Part shown: one piece after another, positions 33,541-45,500 of the stretch
How the letters are laid out: each line of letters opens with the position of its first letter
How positions within the stretch are numbered: the first letter of the stretch is position 1
NCBI GenBank assembly: GCA_016169945.1
Contig: JADLSH010000388.1
Span: 2,576,001 to 2,640,000, forward strand
Source of the DNA: Trachythela sp. YZ-2020
Taxonomy: Eukaryota > Cnidaria > Anthozoa > Malacalcyonacea > Clavulariidae
Length of the DNA stretch: 64,000 nucleotides
Reading direction: 5' to 3'
Notes under the pieces: model-generated
Told to the model about the DNA's origin: nothing
Database searches by the model: none
What the model saw: only the letters and a program-made list of their open reading frames with translations
Translations under genes and position numbers: made by a program

Positions 33541-33718
33541 GTTTTAGAGTTTAAGGTTTTAAAGGTATAATGCACGAAGGTATTATTTTTATGATATGAA
33601 TACATCCTTATGAACTAACGGAATTTACAAGATTTTTACATTAATATATCAAATTATTACAATTATATAACATCGGATTTGCTGTATATATAATAAATTC
33701 AAAGATTGTCCAAGGACA

Positions 33719-34939
33719 TTATCGCGCCTTCATACGAATGACTTCGTCCATGTAATCAATGAGAGATGAACAAGCAATCCGGATGTATTCTTCACAGCTA
33801 ACATGTCCGTCATGGTCCAAGTCAAATGTGGCCAGGAAATCTTCAAATTCCGCTGGACTGAGTCTGTTGCCAGTATTACACAGAACGTAACGTAACTCTG
33901 CTCGGCTTAAGTAGCCGTCTTGGTTTGCATCAAGAATACTAGAATGAAAAAATAGATTAGCGTTAATATTGTTCTAATTTGCGTATAAAAGTCTAAAAAT
34001 AGTAACTGTTCCTAAATCGTGACTCATATGAATTTGCGAAATCATAGAATAGAACAAAGCCAAATTACATGAGTGAATTTATATATACACTCTTGTACAG
34101 TATATATAATTCTAATGTTTATAGTTACCTTTGTTCTATTCTATGACTAGGCATTCATGTGAGTTATTCAAAGTTGTGAATTGGGCAGTAACGATGTAAA
34201 CAACGTTAAGGTTAGCCAAATTTGCATATCTCACTCTTAACTATACCCAATTATGGTTAGTTAACACTATGGAAGTTTCTTTGGACTTTGATAAAAGTTG
34301 ATGCTGCCTATCCAAAATTTGCCTTTGTAAACCTCTTTCAGAAACGCAAGTTTAATTCAAAAGTTTCTTACTAATTTATAGTACAAACTATAGTCTTTAT
34401 ACTTTTGTATTTGTGATTTTAGGCCCTTCGTTTTGGTCCCTGTTTTATCTCTATAACTAAGTATCTATAAGTATAATTAGAATAATAAATGCAATGAATC
34501 GCCATGCAGTGATATCGCGTGCAATTTGTCCAGCATACCTGAAAGCTTTTCTGATTTTATTCTCCAACGCTTCTTTCCCATATTGATAACCTTTACTCTT
34601 CAAATACTTCACCATGTTCATAAACTCTGAGAGGTCCATCTCACCATCTCCGTTTTGGTCGAATGAATTCACCATTTGGGAGACCTCTTGCTGAGAAATT
34701 GTGTAACCGAGCGAGGAAATCATTTTCAGGAACTCTGGTTTAGATATATGTCCATCTCCATCATTGTCAAAACTGCTGAACAGATTTTGCATCAACTTCT
34801 CTTCATCGTTTTCAGTTCGACCGCCATGGCCATAATTTTTTGAGGTGGTATTCTTGTTGTAGCTAGTATTGCCATAGCTTTGTTTTTGGGCTGGCGGTTG
34901 GTTGTAGTTTCTTGCATTTGATTGATAATAGCGTGACAT
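33719..34939 (-). CDS. Four-EF-hand calcium-binding protein (calmodulin-like), two exons
   Basis: Exon 1 runs 34939 to 34539 (donor gtatgc after AAAGCTTTCAG); exon 2 runs 33938 to 33719 (acceptor ttctag, TAA 33719-33721). They join in phase 2 to about 206 residues. A Tyr/Asn/Gln-rich N-terminus of about 50 residues precedes four complete calcium loops: DNDGDGHISKPE, DQNGDGEMDLSE, DANQDGYLSRAE and DLDHDGHVSCEE, each with acidic position 1 and Glu at position 12. The joined linker KIRKAFSILDANQDG has the calmodulin/troponin C pattern. If the intron is retained, exon 1 reads on to a stop at 34457 with a hydrophobic end (FIAFIILIILIDT). Partner unknown. Confidence 0.88.
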
Positions 34940-36169
34940 TTCGGAAGAGTTATGTCTTGTGTTTGATTTGAGTGTTTGTAACTTTGTTGTGTTTATATTT
35001 CACGGTAGCTATGAACATCTTAACCGCATTGGCAGGTTAGCAACGGTAACCCGTTACTACTTTTGAATTGTGAATTGTGCGCTTATTAAGCGTTCCGGTC
35101 CGTGTTTAGGACTTTAGGTAGTAATCTACAATAAACCGTCGTGGTTTTGGCCCCAGCTGCCTTAGAGCAGCGGCTGGAATTAACTTTGACGTTCTAACTT
35201 ACTAACTTCTAGACGAAACCGAAGTGGGTTCGCACGAAATGTCGACGTTTTCTTGATCTTTTTCGTCTTTGTTTCGACCAAAACGAAAACAGTCTATAAT
35301 GCAAGAACCTCCACCCCCCTGATCACCATCTTTTTGTGTCTCAAGAACTTGTAACCAAGATGTTAGTGATACTGATCCGATAAGTGACCTGCAGTAACTG
35401 CATTGTTGCAACTTGTTGATATAGTTATGCGCGTTCAACAAAGTTAAACTAAAGTATGTAGAGTTAAGTCTCTTCTGTGTTCTCTCTAGACTAAACCGCT
35501 AATGACAGGGACCGCGGAGCATTTTGTGCATTGGGGGCCGGGGGGCTAAAAATCTCAGAGGGTACAGTTGCACTAGAACCGGATGTTAAAGGCATGAGAC
35601 CTTTAGGGGGGGTATGGAGGCATGACCCCCCCAGAAAATTTTGAAATTTTTGCAAATATTTGGTCGAACAAAAAGCAGCTGACAATCAAATCTACCGATC
35701 GTACCTACTCAACGAATCATGAAATGATCATGAAATGGATTCCTTTTTTGAAACCCGTCTATCATCCTATCTAGATTACGTTCGGAAAATATGCATCCGC
35801 GGTTTGTAGTTTATCTAGCCGTCTGATCCAGATATCGAACAAGTAACATCTGATCGTTAACAAATGTTGGCGTAGGAACTTGTCAAGGAAAACTTGCTCG
35901 TCTGCATGTACGGGACATTACATGCACCGCCAAAGCTTGCATCGTCATCGATTAGCTATATGAGCAATATTGCCTCTTTGATAATTTGCATTGTCTGAAA
36001 ACAATTTCTTTACTATATCTCACCGATTTCAATAGCTCTGTTTGTATATCATAAAGCAATACACTTCCTAATCAATTAACAGCATGCACCGTGCTGGAGA
36101 CTCATACCGTGAAGTGAAGAACTGTTGTTCAATAATTTTGCTTTGTACGGTATTATGTTGTTTAGGGGC

Positions 36170-36960
36170 CGGTTCTTAATTGTTCACCCTAGTCCGTTCA
36201 GTAAGAAGCTTCAGTAAGGACCATCCCTTATATTGATCAAATGTTGCTACTGTATAGAAAACCTAAACTAAACTAACATTATTTATACCGGATAGCTCCA
36301 TCAGTTCTAGATTGTTCTTCCTAGAGGTCCAATAAGGGTCATCGTTTAAATTATTGGTCCAGTATTACTACAGGAGGAAACCTAAACTAAACTAACTTTA
36401 AATTTTGGCCATCTTGCTTCATTGAACTAAACGTGCAACTGCTCCTGGTTGGTAAAGTCTTAAAAATATGTCTATAATTTTCGCTCCAAATTTCGGTCTA
36501 CAAAAACACTTCAACATAGACTAACTTTATCAGTTTATTATACTGGATAGCTTGATCAGTTCTTGGTCCAATGGCAATGTTTCTACAGGAGGAAACCTAT
36601 GTTACCCTAACTTTATTTATACTGGATAGCTGTGTTAGTTCTAAACTGTTTTACTTAGAGATCGTTTATCCCTAACAATAATCCAACGTTTTTCAGTCCA
36701 CATCTGCATGGTCAGTTTAATAATATAGTTTTAAATAGTTTATTCAAACATTATTACTGGTGAGAAAGGAACATTATAAAAGTGAACTATGGCAATGTTT
36801 CTACAGGAGGAAACCTGGATCGTTACCTGGGGAACTTTATTTATACTGGATAGCTGTGTTAGTTCTAAACTGTTTTACTTAGAGATCGTTTATCCCAAAT
36901 AACAATAATCCAACGTTTTTCAGTCACATCTGCATGGTCAGTTAACTTCCATGTACGGCA
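36170..36960. repeat. Cluster of duplicated ACTGGATAGCT / GGAGGAAACC units
   Basis: Segments at 36568-36720 and 36789-36945 are near identical (TGGCAATGTTTCTACAGGAG, then TTTATACTGGATAGCTGTGT, then CCAACGTTTTTCAGTC). More diverged units lie at 36170-36560. The same blocks recur at 53865-54235, 32590 and 58975. Interspersed repeat, amplified locally. Confidence 0.8.
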
Positions 36961-37589
36961 TTGTTATGTTATCACAGTTTTGCATTAATCTCTCGTTTCT
37001 TTCATGTTCTTTAGTGAAGAAGATGATTGATGATGTTAACCGTGAGTAAATATTACTAAACTGTATTACACAATTTTAAATCAAAGTTCATCGCCAAACG
37101 ATAGTTTATGCCATAAAGCAATAGATTATGCTGATGAGACGAGTCGCAATACTCCCATTTATTCTTATATAAGTACAGGGGTTCAAAAAACAGTGGAAAT
37201 GTCAATAATGATGATTGTTGATCTCAACGGGAATCGTGTGCAGCATGCAGGTTCGATTCTTGCCAAAAGCAAAGCTTTTCCAGTTGCATTCATCGTAAAT
37301 GCTTTCAGCTCGATATCTAAATATATGACTATGTATATACTTTTCACCCAAGATTCCCTTTCACCATGAAATTACCATATAATTTGGTGGCAACAGTCGA
37401 ACTATCGGTGGGTAATAGTAAAATTGAGATTGGGATCGTGGGTTCGATTTTTGCCAAACGGTTCTTATCGCAAATGCTCCTATATGCAGTTAGCCGTTAC
37501 TCGTTAGGTTTCAAACTGTGTATACTTTCTTACTCAAAATTCCCTTTCCGAACAAACATGTGGTAATATATATACACATCAAATTCTCG

Positions 37590-37900
37590 CACCTTGTCAA
37601 CAAGATGTGCATGTTCGCAAATCGCAACACATTTGAAGCTAGACTTGTTCCAAGTCTGTCTCTCAAAGGGGTTTTTCTTGGGGAGTTCCATTAATTAACG
37701 TTAACAGCGCGCGAAAGTCTAACTTGAAGCAAGGTTCATTGTCAACAAGTCGTAACACTCACAACGTGTTGACAAGTTGTTGAATTGTAGGATGATAACA
37801 AGTCGTTGGAACAACTTGTAACATGTCTGTTGAGTCAACAACATTGAGCAAATCATTGACAACAAATCATTGACAACAAGCAATGCAGTTGGTACAAGGC
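37590..37900. repeat. Palindromic AACAAGTTGT repeat family
   Basis: Many copies of AACAAGTTGTTG, GGAACAACTTGTAACA and related near-palindromes. A sister copy of the whole pattern lies at 45320-45500. Looks like an interspersed foldback repeat. Confidence 0.7.
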
Positions 37901-39179
37901 TACAAGCTTTGGTCTGTTTTCAGAATTTTAATTAATAATTTGTGATAACACTCCATGTCAGTCGGAGAAAGCCCTACGATCTGTCTAGATCTAACTTTTT
38001 TCTATATCAAGCAGAGATATAGTTATCTCTAGAAAACCCTCACAGTCAGAATTTAATATGTTCCGAAAACTCACACGCATTGCTACCGAAATACCATTTA
38101 CCCTTTATGCAATTTTATACCATTTGACAAACCAACCCTTAACATTTAACTGAATACAACTCCTAAGATAAAACCATTATTTAATGTAGATGTTCCATTT
38201 TTTTGCCAAATCGAAGTGACAGGTTGACGATTTGAGATAATACATCTCGTTGCTTTGCGACACGTATTGTTCGAAAAAGAATACCGCCCTGTGGAAACTG
38301 TCATATATAGGGACGTAATAATTTCTGAAATCTAGTACCATGTTCCTGTGGCATTTAATACAAAATACTTTGAACAACAAAAGTCTGGTCACTGGTTTAG
38401 CCTTAATGGCTAACAGGAAATGATTGTTAGAACTTTAATGCTTACTTGAAGGAAAAGAAAAGGGGTTAGTCGTACTATGTTGGTCCAATCTCAAGCAGAA
38501 AAGTGTGTATTTAACTCGCATTTGGCGCGTGTAAAATAATTTAATGACACAGTTATATATTAGCGTGGGTTCAAACAAATGGTGTTTATAAATTCAATAC
38601 CTGATTGTGAAGGCATTAAGTCATGTTCCAAGGGTATTATTATAGAGCAGGAGTTCTACAGACGTGGTAGCATTTAGGCTACTGCTGGTCGTTCTAGAAG
38701 CTTGATGAGGGTCGAAATACTAAAGATAGCTGAATCATTTTGAGGTTAAAGATAATCCTGAACGTTTAACACTGGCATATTGCTACCTCGATTCAACGGA
38801 TTGAAGCATTTAAAGGGAAGATATGTGGCATTGAAGCGAGTCGGTCAAACAGCCAAGGACCGCCAAGCATATAGCTGGATTTTAGCGGTGAAATTATCGG
38901 TAAGTGCCTATAGCTAGCTTAAAACTTATATCCGCATATTATAGTTCTGATCAGATTTAGCATATATATAGACACATGTTAGTTGAAGTGCTCAAATTGA
39001 ATTGTCACTCGGGTTACGTGTGCATGCCAACAATTATTGTCTTGTACAAAAGCATATACAAAAGTTGTATATAATTATTCGTGTGAAAATCAGTGGTGTG
39101 AAAAAGGCAAAGATTTATTTCGGTTACTGATAGTATTTCGTGTTTCGGCTAACGAATTATATTGAATATTTGGCCCGAT

Positions 39180-39430
39180 TTTATGGTAGAGACGGAGGGT
39201 CCGTCAAGACACGTCATCCGTCTAACAATGGATCTAACGGTCATTCGTCTTAGTGCTGTAATAATGGCCGTATTTCTATTAGAAGACGTCTGAGACAACT
39301 TAAACGTCTGAGACGACTTAGTCGTCTAATATAGATACGGGAAATTGGACGGACGAAAAAAAATTAACGTCGTCTGTTAACAGACGTCTTGGTCGTCTTA
39401 GACGTTTAATTCGTCTAGTATAAATGCGAA
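39180..39430. mobile_element. GTC/GAC-rich hairpin element
   Basis: Repeated GACGTCTGAGAC, CGTCTAGTATA and inverse pieces allow multiple foldbacks. Related to the MITE at 21383-21771. Confidence 0.5.
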
Positions 39431-40704
39431 GGACGACTAAACTTGGACGTACTTATAGTAAAGAACTCTTCTATAGTTGGCAGTGGAATCGAAATATTTT
39501 ATATTTTCTTCGTTTCATTCTCAGTATAGTTTCATTCTATATATAGACAAATCCAGACGAACTAGCCAGAATAATACGATCCATATACTGGCAATGGTTC
39601 TACCTATAGGAATAAGTCATCTCATATTTTCGGTCTTTGTCCAATGCCGTATTTATAGGCACAGAACGATCATCGCCTTAGTGACGAATCATCCATATTA
39701 CTGCAAGCCTTGATAAAATCTTTTTCTTCCTCAGTGCCAGCAGGCATCCAGACCCAAAACATTTCCTGCCAAATTTTAACTTCCAACAGTGTGTGCTTCG
39801 GTCAGCAAAACCAATGCAATTTTTTTTATGCATGGTCGTGTATTTTACTATTTCAATATGCCTCTTGTATCACTTTGGCACTATACGCCACATTGTTGAA
39901 GTTAAGAACGTTAGAATTTATAAATTTGTCAAACTTGATCATTTTTGATTTCGCGCTTTTCCTCAAAAATTTCCTGCGAGGTCAAACAGATTTCATGGCA
40001 GCATGCTGCCATGCTGGCGGATATTCTCAAGCCTTGCATATTAGTATAATTTCAATAGTAAATAATGGCTTGCAAGTGTTTTCATTGGTCAGGCTGAGCA
40101 GTAAATCTGAGGCATTATTTTAATACTAGCCGGAGTAGTAAATAATGCCTTTAGTAAATAATGCTTTTCTTTCAAAGTGGCTTCTCTCCATGAAATGAAA
40201 TAAATAAAGGATAACTTAGTTCTACAAAACTAGCAACAAAATATTGGGTTAAGCTTTTTAAAGGTAAGAAATGTTTTTGCAATTAATTTATTAACAATTT
40301 GTTTGACAAATTTAAAACTTACAAGTGACAAGCAAAGAACGGCAAATTGCACTTGCCAAGGACGTTCATTCACATTTAACATGACGTCATATCTACAGAA
40401 AATATTCGCCACGCCATCAAAAGCAGCATGTTTTATACACAAACAGAAAAAATATAGCAATTTGGAGGTTCGCCTCACTAACAAAACGCGATTTGCAAAA
40501 CCTTTTGGACGAGAAAGATGCTGAAACTACTGAAAAAAGCGATAAAGTTAGCACTACGAATTTTCAAAGCCTATTTGAGAGAGAAAAAATATACAAAATT
40601 GCAAAAAATACACTGATTTACAAAGAATTGTGTATGTGGTTCAGTATTCGTCCTTACTGAATATAGACTTATAAGAACGCGTAATAAAATAATTTTTGAA
40701 TTCG

Positions 40705-40815
40705 GTTTTCGCGTGATATCGAGAATTACGAAGGCCTCGGTTTGTGTTATCTGCCTCGGCCTACGGCTTCGGAAGATAACACAACCTCGGCCTTGATAAT
40801 TCTCGATATTACGCT
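40705..40815. mobile_element. Hairpin element with GCCTCGG arms
   Basis: CGCGTGATATCGAGAATTAC...GAGGCCTCGG..TGTGTTATC pairs with GATAACACAACCTCGGCCTT...ATAATTCTCGATATTACGC. Arms of about 45 bp around a GGCCTACGGCTTCGG centre. Confidence 0.8.
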
Positions 40816-41038
40816 CAACCTCATCCAATAATTATTAACAAATCATGCCTGATATTTTCCTGATAGTTCTTCTAATGCCGTATTTATACACATAGACATA
40901 TCACCGTCTAACAGATCGTCCGTGTTAGTGAAAACACGAAACGAACTATCTAGACGAAAATAGCGTGATCTATACTGCATGGCAATGTCATGCCTGACAT
41001 TTTCCTGATAGGTCGTTATATTTATATACATAAAGGGG

Positions 41039-41102
41039 TTTTCTGTCCCTGTTCTGTTCTGGTCTGTCCTGTCCTGTCCTGTCCTGTCCTGTTCTGTCCT
41101 AA
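41039..41102. repeat. (TGTCC)n microsatellite
   Basis: About ten CTGTC/CTGTT units. Confidence 0.95.
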
Positions 41103-41450
41103 GCAATTCTTAAGGAGTTCGCACATATAGTAATGAACTGGTACTCTCGCGAAGTAGCCCCTGAGCCGAATTGGCGAATACTATCTGATCAGCCTGCCAG
41201 ACGTTTTGTGACAAGTTTTTTCTCTCCCAATTAGAGCAATTTATTTATATTCCATGTCATATACTACCTCCATTCGCAGATACAATTGATCATGCATCGC
41301 ATATTTGGGAATCTAGGAATCCTTTAGATCATTATAGATGAAAGAATCAGTCGGAAATAGCAGTGTAATTATTGATATGGGGAAAATGATTGACTATGAA
41401 ACACTTCCTCCTAGGATTAAACCACCTCATAAAAATATATAAAGAACTTC

Positions 41451-41480
41451 GACTTTTCGAGCGAAAGCCCTTCGTCTGGA
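41451..41480 (-). other. Hammerhead-like core remnant
   Basis: Minus strand: CAGACGAAGGGCTTTCGCTC then GAAAAGTCG. Core altered at U4; same family as 19313-19343, with a better stem II (GGGC/GCTC). Confidence 0.35.
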
Positions 41481-43459
41481 AGTTAGTAGCCACCTAAAAC
41501 ACCATTTACACTACAATGGAACCACGCATTCGAGATTTTATCATATAATTATGAAACCACATGATTATATCTATAAATACAAAAAGACGAATTTGTCACC
41601 GAATTTTGTGAAGGAATCATCATTATACGAAGGTTTAACACAAATGTGATTATCCATATATAATAGATTATCCGAGATCTTCCAAGACATTTGCCATGAT
41701 ATAGTAATGCTGCACGCGAGCTTCAAGCGTGTAAAAATATTATTTACTGTTGATTTGGAAAAACACTCCTCGGGATTTATTATAATATATAATTATTTGC
41801 ATGTTACGTATGCTGCTATAATCGATATCTTCATCATTTTGAAAGTGGTTTCGACATGAATTTCCCTGAGCCCTGAGGCTATTTTATAACACAAAATAAC
41901 AAATTGCATTTCGATAATGGAGTATAATCACCACTTAGGATAATTGCCTCGACTTTGGAAATGCTAAAAGTAAAAACACTGGCCCCTTTTCCAACTTGTA
42001 CGTCTTGCTGTCAGAAAAAAATTGGAAAAACTGTGGTCTTGCGGGAGTCGTTTTCTCTCGGCAGTACTGCAGAGTTCCAAGATGCGTTTTCCTCTTATTA
42101 TTAATGAGGATATAGAAATGTGGTTTCTTAATTTCTACAAAGTTCAATCACAACCGCGCACTTCAGAGAATCACTGAGTTTAAAAATGGAACTAAAAAGT
42201 TAAAAAGAGCACTGCGACAGCTGAAATTTTCACAAATCTCAAGTTTACATACGGGTATCAACAATCAAACAATGTAACAAATGAATAAGGTATTAATACT
42301 TCTCGTATATGTTTTTTGTATGTTTGCATTGCGATAAAATAGAATTGTTTTACATTATGGCTAAAACCATGTTTATTTGTTTAGCAAAGCTTTCGATTTG
42401 TAAGCTCAGATCTCCACTGTATTTTTTCGCATTGTGTTACACAAATACGGCATTTTACATCGTAATGAATCTACGATTTGATAGCTAATCATGTGTTTAA
42501 TGACTAACGATTACAGACTTTTCCCTAAAGAATTTATATGAAATACTGTTATCGTAAAGGCCTGTTCACACGATCCGATTCGCCGGACCGATTCTCCTCC
42601 TGACGTATGTGATTTCAAACACAGCAGGTTTTCTCCGGGTACTCAGATTTCTATTTGCACAGACAGACAAGCATGCGTATAGTTCGGCTTTGGGTTAGCG
42701 GATGACCTATCTATGTGTATAAACACGACTTCTATAGACGAACTATCAGGAAAAGATCAGATATGATTTGTTCCCAGGAACACTACCAGTGTATAGATCG
42801 TATTGCTATGTGTTACCTTTTATCGCCCATTTATATAATAACCACTCAAAAATAAAGCTTCGCAGGCTATGTGTTACCGAGACAGACGATCCGTCAGACT
42901 CATGACGCCGTCTTGACAGACGTCCCTCCCTATCAGACATGATCTGTTTTTAATACAGAACTATTGCCAGTATAGACAGATCGGTTTTAGCCAGCTCGTC
43001 GGGATAGTTATTTTGCCCAGGGGCGTAACTACTTCGAGACCCCCCCCCAAAAAATGTTCAAGTCATATTGAGCATTTTCAAGCATGTCCCCATCCCCACC
43101 CCCGCCTAATGGTCTCGTGCTTTCGGCATTCGATGCCTGTGAATCCCACATTAGCGGCATGAGGTTCCCATAAACCTTTTTGGTTTTGACCGGCCCCTTT
43201 TGCCTTGTATTTATACTGCGACTGCCGTCACACCAATATCAATGACACGTCTGACTGAATAAGGTGTCACGCACTTGAATTTTTGGCCAAAGTTAAGTAG
43301 TTCCGTATTGACAATACTTATGGCGCTACCCTTATATTGAAGCGTCCTAACCTTTAAATAACGGTTTTGCTTTACTAAATTTGAAATTGTAGGAGATTCC
43401 CCATACGGTTAACCAAACTGTGCTTGATTCAACTAACCTCTGTTTGATCGTTGTTAGTG

Positions 43460-44821
43460 ATGGCCGCAAGCACCTCGAACGGGAACCAGCAAGATAAAGA
43501 TCAGAAAATCACACAAGGCAGTGGGGAGAATGTAATGAGAAGAGACGATAATGACGGTGATTATAAATTAGGAGACGAAATGAGCGAAATGCCTCCAGAA
43601 AGATCAAAATCTGTGATCAGTGTCACATTACACAACATTAAGGAGCACGTCATGAGCACGAAGCCCAAGAAACGACGTCTTTTGGGAAAGCGAGGCGCGC
43701 TCAAAGTCAAGGCCTTCAACACAGACAAGGCTGGGCTGTATTTCTCAGATCTATTCACGACTCTGGTCGATGCAGATTGGAGATGGATTATAGTAGTTTT
43801 CGCCTCATCTTATGTCGGATCGTGGTTGGTTTTTGGTCTACTTTGGTTTGCGGTGGCTAAATCCAGAGAGCCATTTGAATGTCTGGACAATGTCGATTCC
43901 TTCCCAAGCGCATTGTTACTGTCAATTGAAACACAAACGACAATTGGTTATGGCGGCAGGGCTGTCACTCCCAGTTGCCCTGACGCTATCATAATCCTAA
44001 TAGCCCAATCCCTAATAGGCCTGCTCATGTCAGCCTTTCTGCTTGGGTTAGTATTCACAAAGCTAGCCCGACCAACTCGCAGAGCGGATACGTTACTTTT
44101 CAGCAAAAATTCTGTTGTGGCACCCAGAGACGGAAAGCTCTGTCTAATGTTTAGAGTCGGAGATATTCGTGAAAGCCGAATCCTAGACGCTGATATCCGA
44201 GTCCAACTATTTCGCACCCGACGGACGGCCGAAGGCCAAGACATTCCGTTCTATCAACAGGACCTGAAATGCGGTATAGATTGGACCGATAAAGGCTCGG
44301 GAAACAACAGCCTGTTTTTGATATTACCCTTGACTATTGTCCATGTAATAGATGAAGAGAGCCCTTTCTACGAGATGGGCCCAGAGGATTTTAACCCGTC
44401 TGCAGATTTCGAGGTGGTTGCTATTCTATCAGGAACGATTGAATCCACCAGCATGCTTGTGGAAGCTCGCACTTCCTATTTGGGAGATGAAATCTTTTGG
44501 GGCCGCGATTTCTCCGAAGTTTTAAACGACAAATGTTGGGACCCACAACAAGGGAAATATCTGGTAAATTTTTTGCTGTTTCATGCTACCTTACCGGTGC
44601 AGTTGCCTCTTGTTTCTGCAAAGGAGTTTTACAAGCAAAATCAGGAGAATGATGAGGTCAAGAATATTATTAGAACAGCTCGAACGGCTAGTAGAAGGAT
44701 TATATCTCGCACAGTGCAACAAGAAGGGTTGGTGAAGAGATACACTGAGATCTGGAAGCGCAAGTTTACAGATGTCCCAGAAGACACTGCGCCACCTAAA
44801 TCACATGATTTTCAATTATAA
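43460..44821 (+). CDS. Inward-rectifier K+ channel (Kir), intronless
   Basis: 453 residues from ATG GCC GCA at 43460, stop TAA at 44819. The order is typical of Kir: cytoplasmic N-terminus, M1 (about 109-133, ending WFAV), pore loop with filter TTIGYGG (GYG at 163-165), flanking cysteines C141 and C173 that form the family's disulfide, M2 (about 176-200) and a large cytoplasmic immunoglobulin-like domain (KLCLMFRVGDIRESR, QQDLKCGIDW, PLTIVHVIDEESPFY). Relative to Kir2.1, the rectification sites are S191 (D172), D243 (E224) and S324 (E299), which predicts weak rectification. A Lys/Arg-rich segment (KPKKRRLLGKRG) precedes M1. Subfamily not assigned. No intron, unlike its neighbour at 50614. Confidence 0.96.
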   Translation: MAASTSNGNQQDKDQKITQGSGENVMRRDDNDGDYKLGDEMSEMPPERSKSVISVTLHNIKEHVMSTKPKKRRLLGKRGALKVKAFNTDKAGLYFSDLFTTLVDADWRWIIVVFASSYVGSWLVFGLLWFAVAKSREPFECLDNVDSFPSALLLSIETQTTIGYGGRAVTPSCPDAIIILIAQSLIGLLMSAFLLGLVFTKLARPTRRADTLLFSKNSVVAPRDGKLCLMFRVGDIRESRILDADIRVQLFRTRRTAEGQDIPFYQQDLKCGIDWTDKGSGNNSLFLILPLTIVHVIDEESPFYEMGPEDFNPSADFEVVAILSGTIESTSMLVEARTSYLGDEIFWGRDFSEVLNDKCWDPQQGKYLVNFLLFHATLPVQLPLVSAKEFYKQNQENDEVKNIIRTARTASRRIISRTVQQEGLVKRYTEIWKRKFTDVPEDTAPPKSHDFQL

Positions 44822-44904
44822 CCCATCGCACCGCGCAAATATAACCCGTTGTTGCGGTTCCCCTGCCACATATATTTATTGTTAAGTATTAGTTTATAGA
44901 ATAT

Positions 44905-45165
44905 TTAACAATTATTCGCCAAAGGCGAGGTGAATATCGGTGACGAAGATTGAGGTTTTTATTCGCCGAGCCTGAGGTGAATAATTGTTTTAGTAAAATT
45001 ACATAGGTGATTATTTGGGAAAAAATAAAAAATGCACATTTCAAAAATATTTTAATTAAATATTTACGATAAAAACGCTTAGGTGATTATCGCGTATTAA
45101 TCTGAGGTAGCGCAACCAATCAGCATTGACAGTTTTCAATAATCACCTATGTAATTTTACTAAAT
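44905..45165. mobile_element. Nested MITEs after the first Kir gene
   Basis: Inverted repeat 44992-45164 has ends AGTAAAATTACATAGGTGAT and its complement. To its left, TTTAACAATTATTC (44907) pairs with GAATAATTGTTTTA (44979). GTAGCGCAACCAATCAG near 45107 is the same hallmark as at 3932 and 14330. Confidence 0.75.
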
Positions 45166-45319
45166 TGTATTATAATGTTTGTATATGTATATATCACATG
45201 ACGAAGCTTATAAAAAATATTTTAAAAAATAGTGTACCAACTCAAATAAAGAATCAACGCAATTTGGCTATCAAGAGATATGAACACGCACAACAGTGAT
45301 GTACCTTACACACGTACTA

Positions 45320-45500
45320 ATCTCACATCTTGTCAACCAGGTGTGTTCGCAACAGACTTGTAGCAAGCCTATCAACAAGTTGTAACAATGTTGTCATTTT
45401 ATCAAGTTGCTCACTCAACAACTTGTTAACAAAAGTTGTTGAATTGCAGGAGAACAAGTTGTTGGAACAACTTGTAACAGGTTTGTCGAGTCAAGAAGTG
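45320..45500. repeat. Palindromic AACAAGTTGT repeat, second copy
   Basis: Same arrangement as 37590-37900, including CAAGTTGTTGGAACAACTTG and GTTGAATTG.AGGA. Confidence 0.7.

Larger units (their letters stand above)
35000..43459. other. Gene-poor repeat region between the EF-hand gene and the first Kir gene
   Basis: About 8.4 kb with no supported gene. Contents: the ACTGGATAGCT repeat cluster (36170-36960), CAACTTGTTACAAG-type palindromes (37590-37900), GTC/GAC hairpin elements (39180-39430, 40870-41010, 42570-43010), a hairpin (40705-40815), a TGTCC microsatellite (41039-41102) and a hammerhead-like remnant (41451-41480). Reading frames at 39477-40123 are hydrophobic by chance and lack conserved features. 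Confidence 0.55.

Noticed and set aside
37130..38720. CTGATGAG at 37135 and TTGATGAGGGTCGAAA at 38703 as hammerhead ribozymes
   Set aside because: The first lacks a following GAAA at a fitting distance; the second has a changed first core base and no convincing flanking stems.
39477..40123. Two neighbouring open frames of 78 and 137 codons
   Set aside because: Hydrophobic by composition, located in hairpin-element DNA, with no recognisable motif and poor splice signals.
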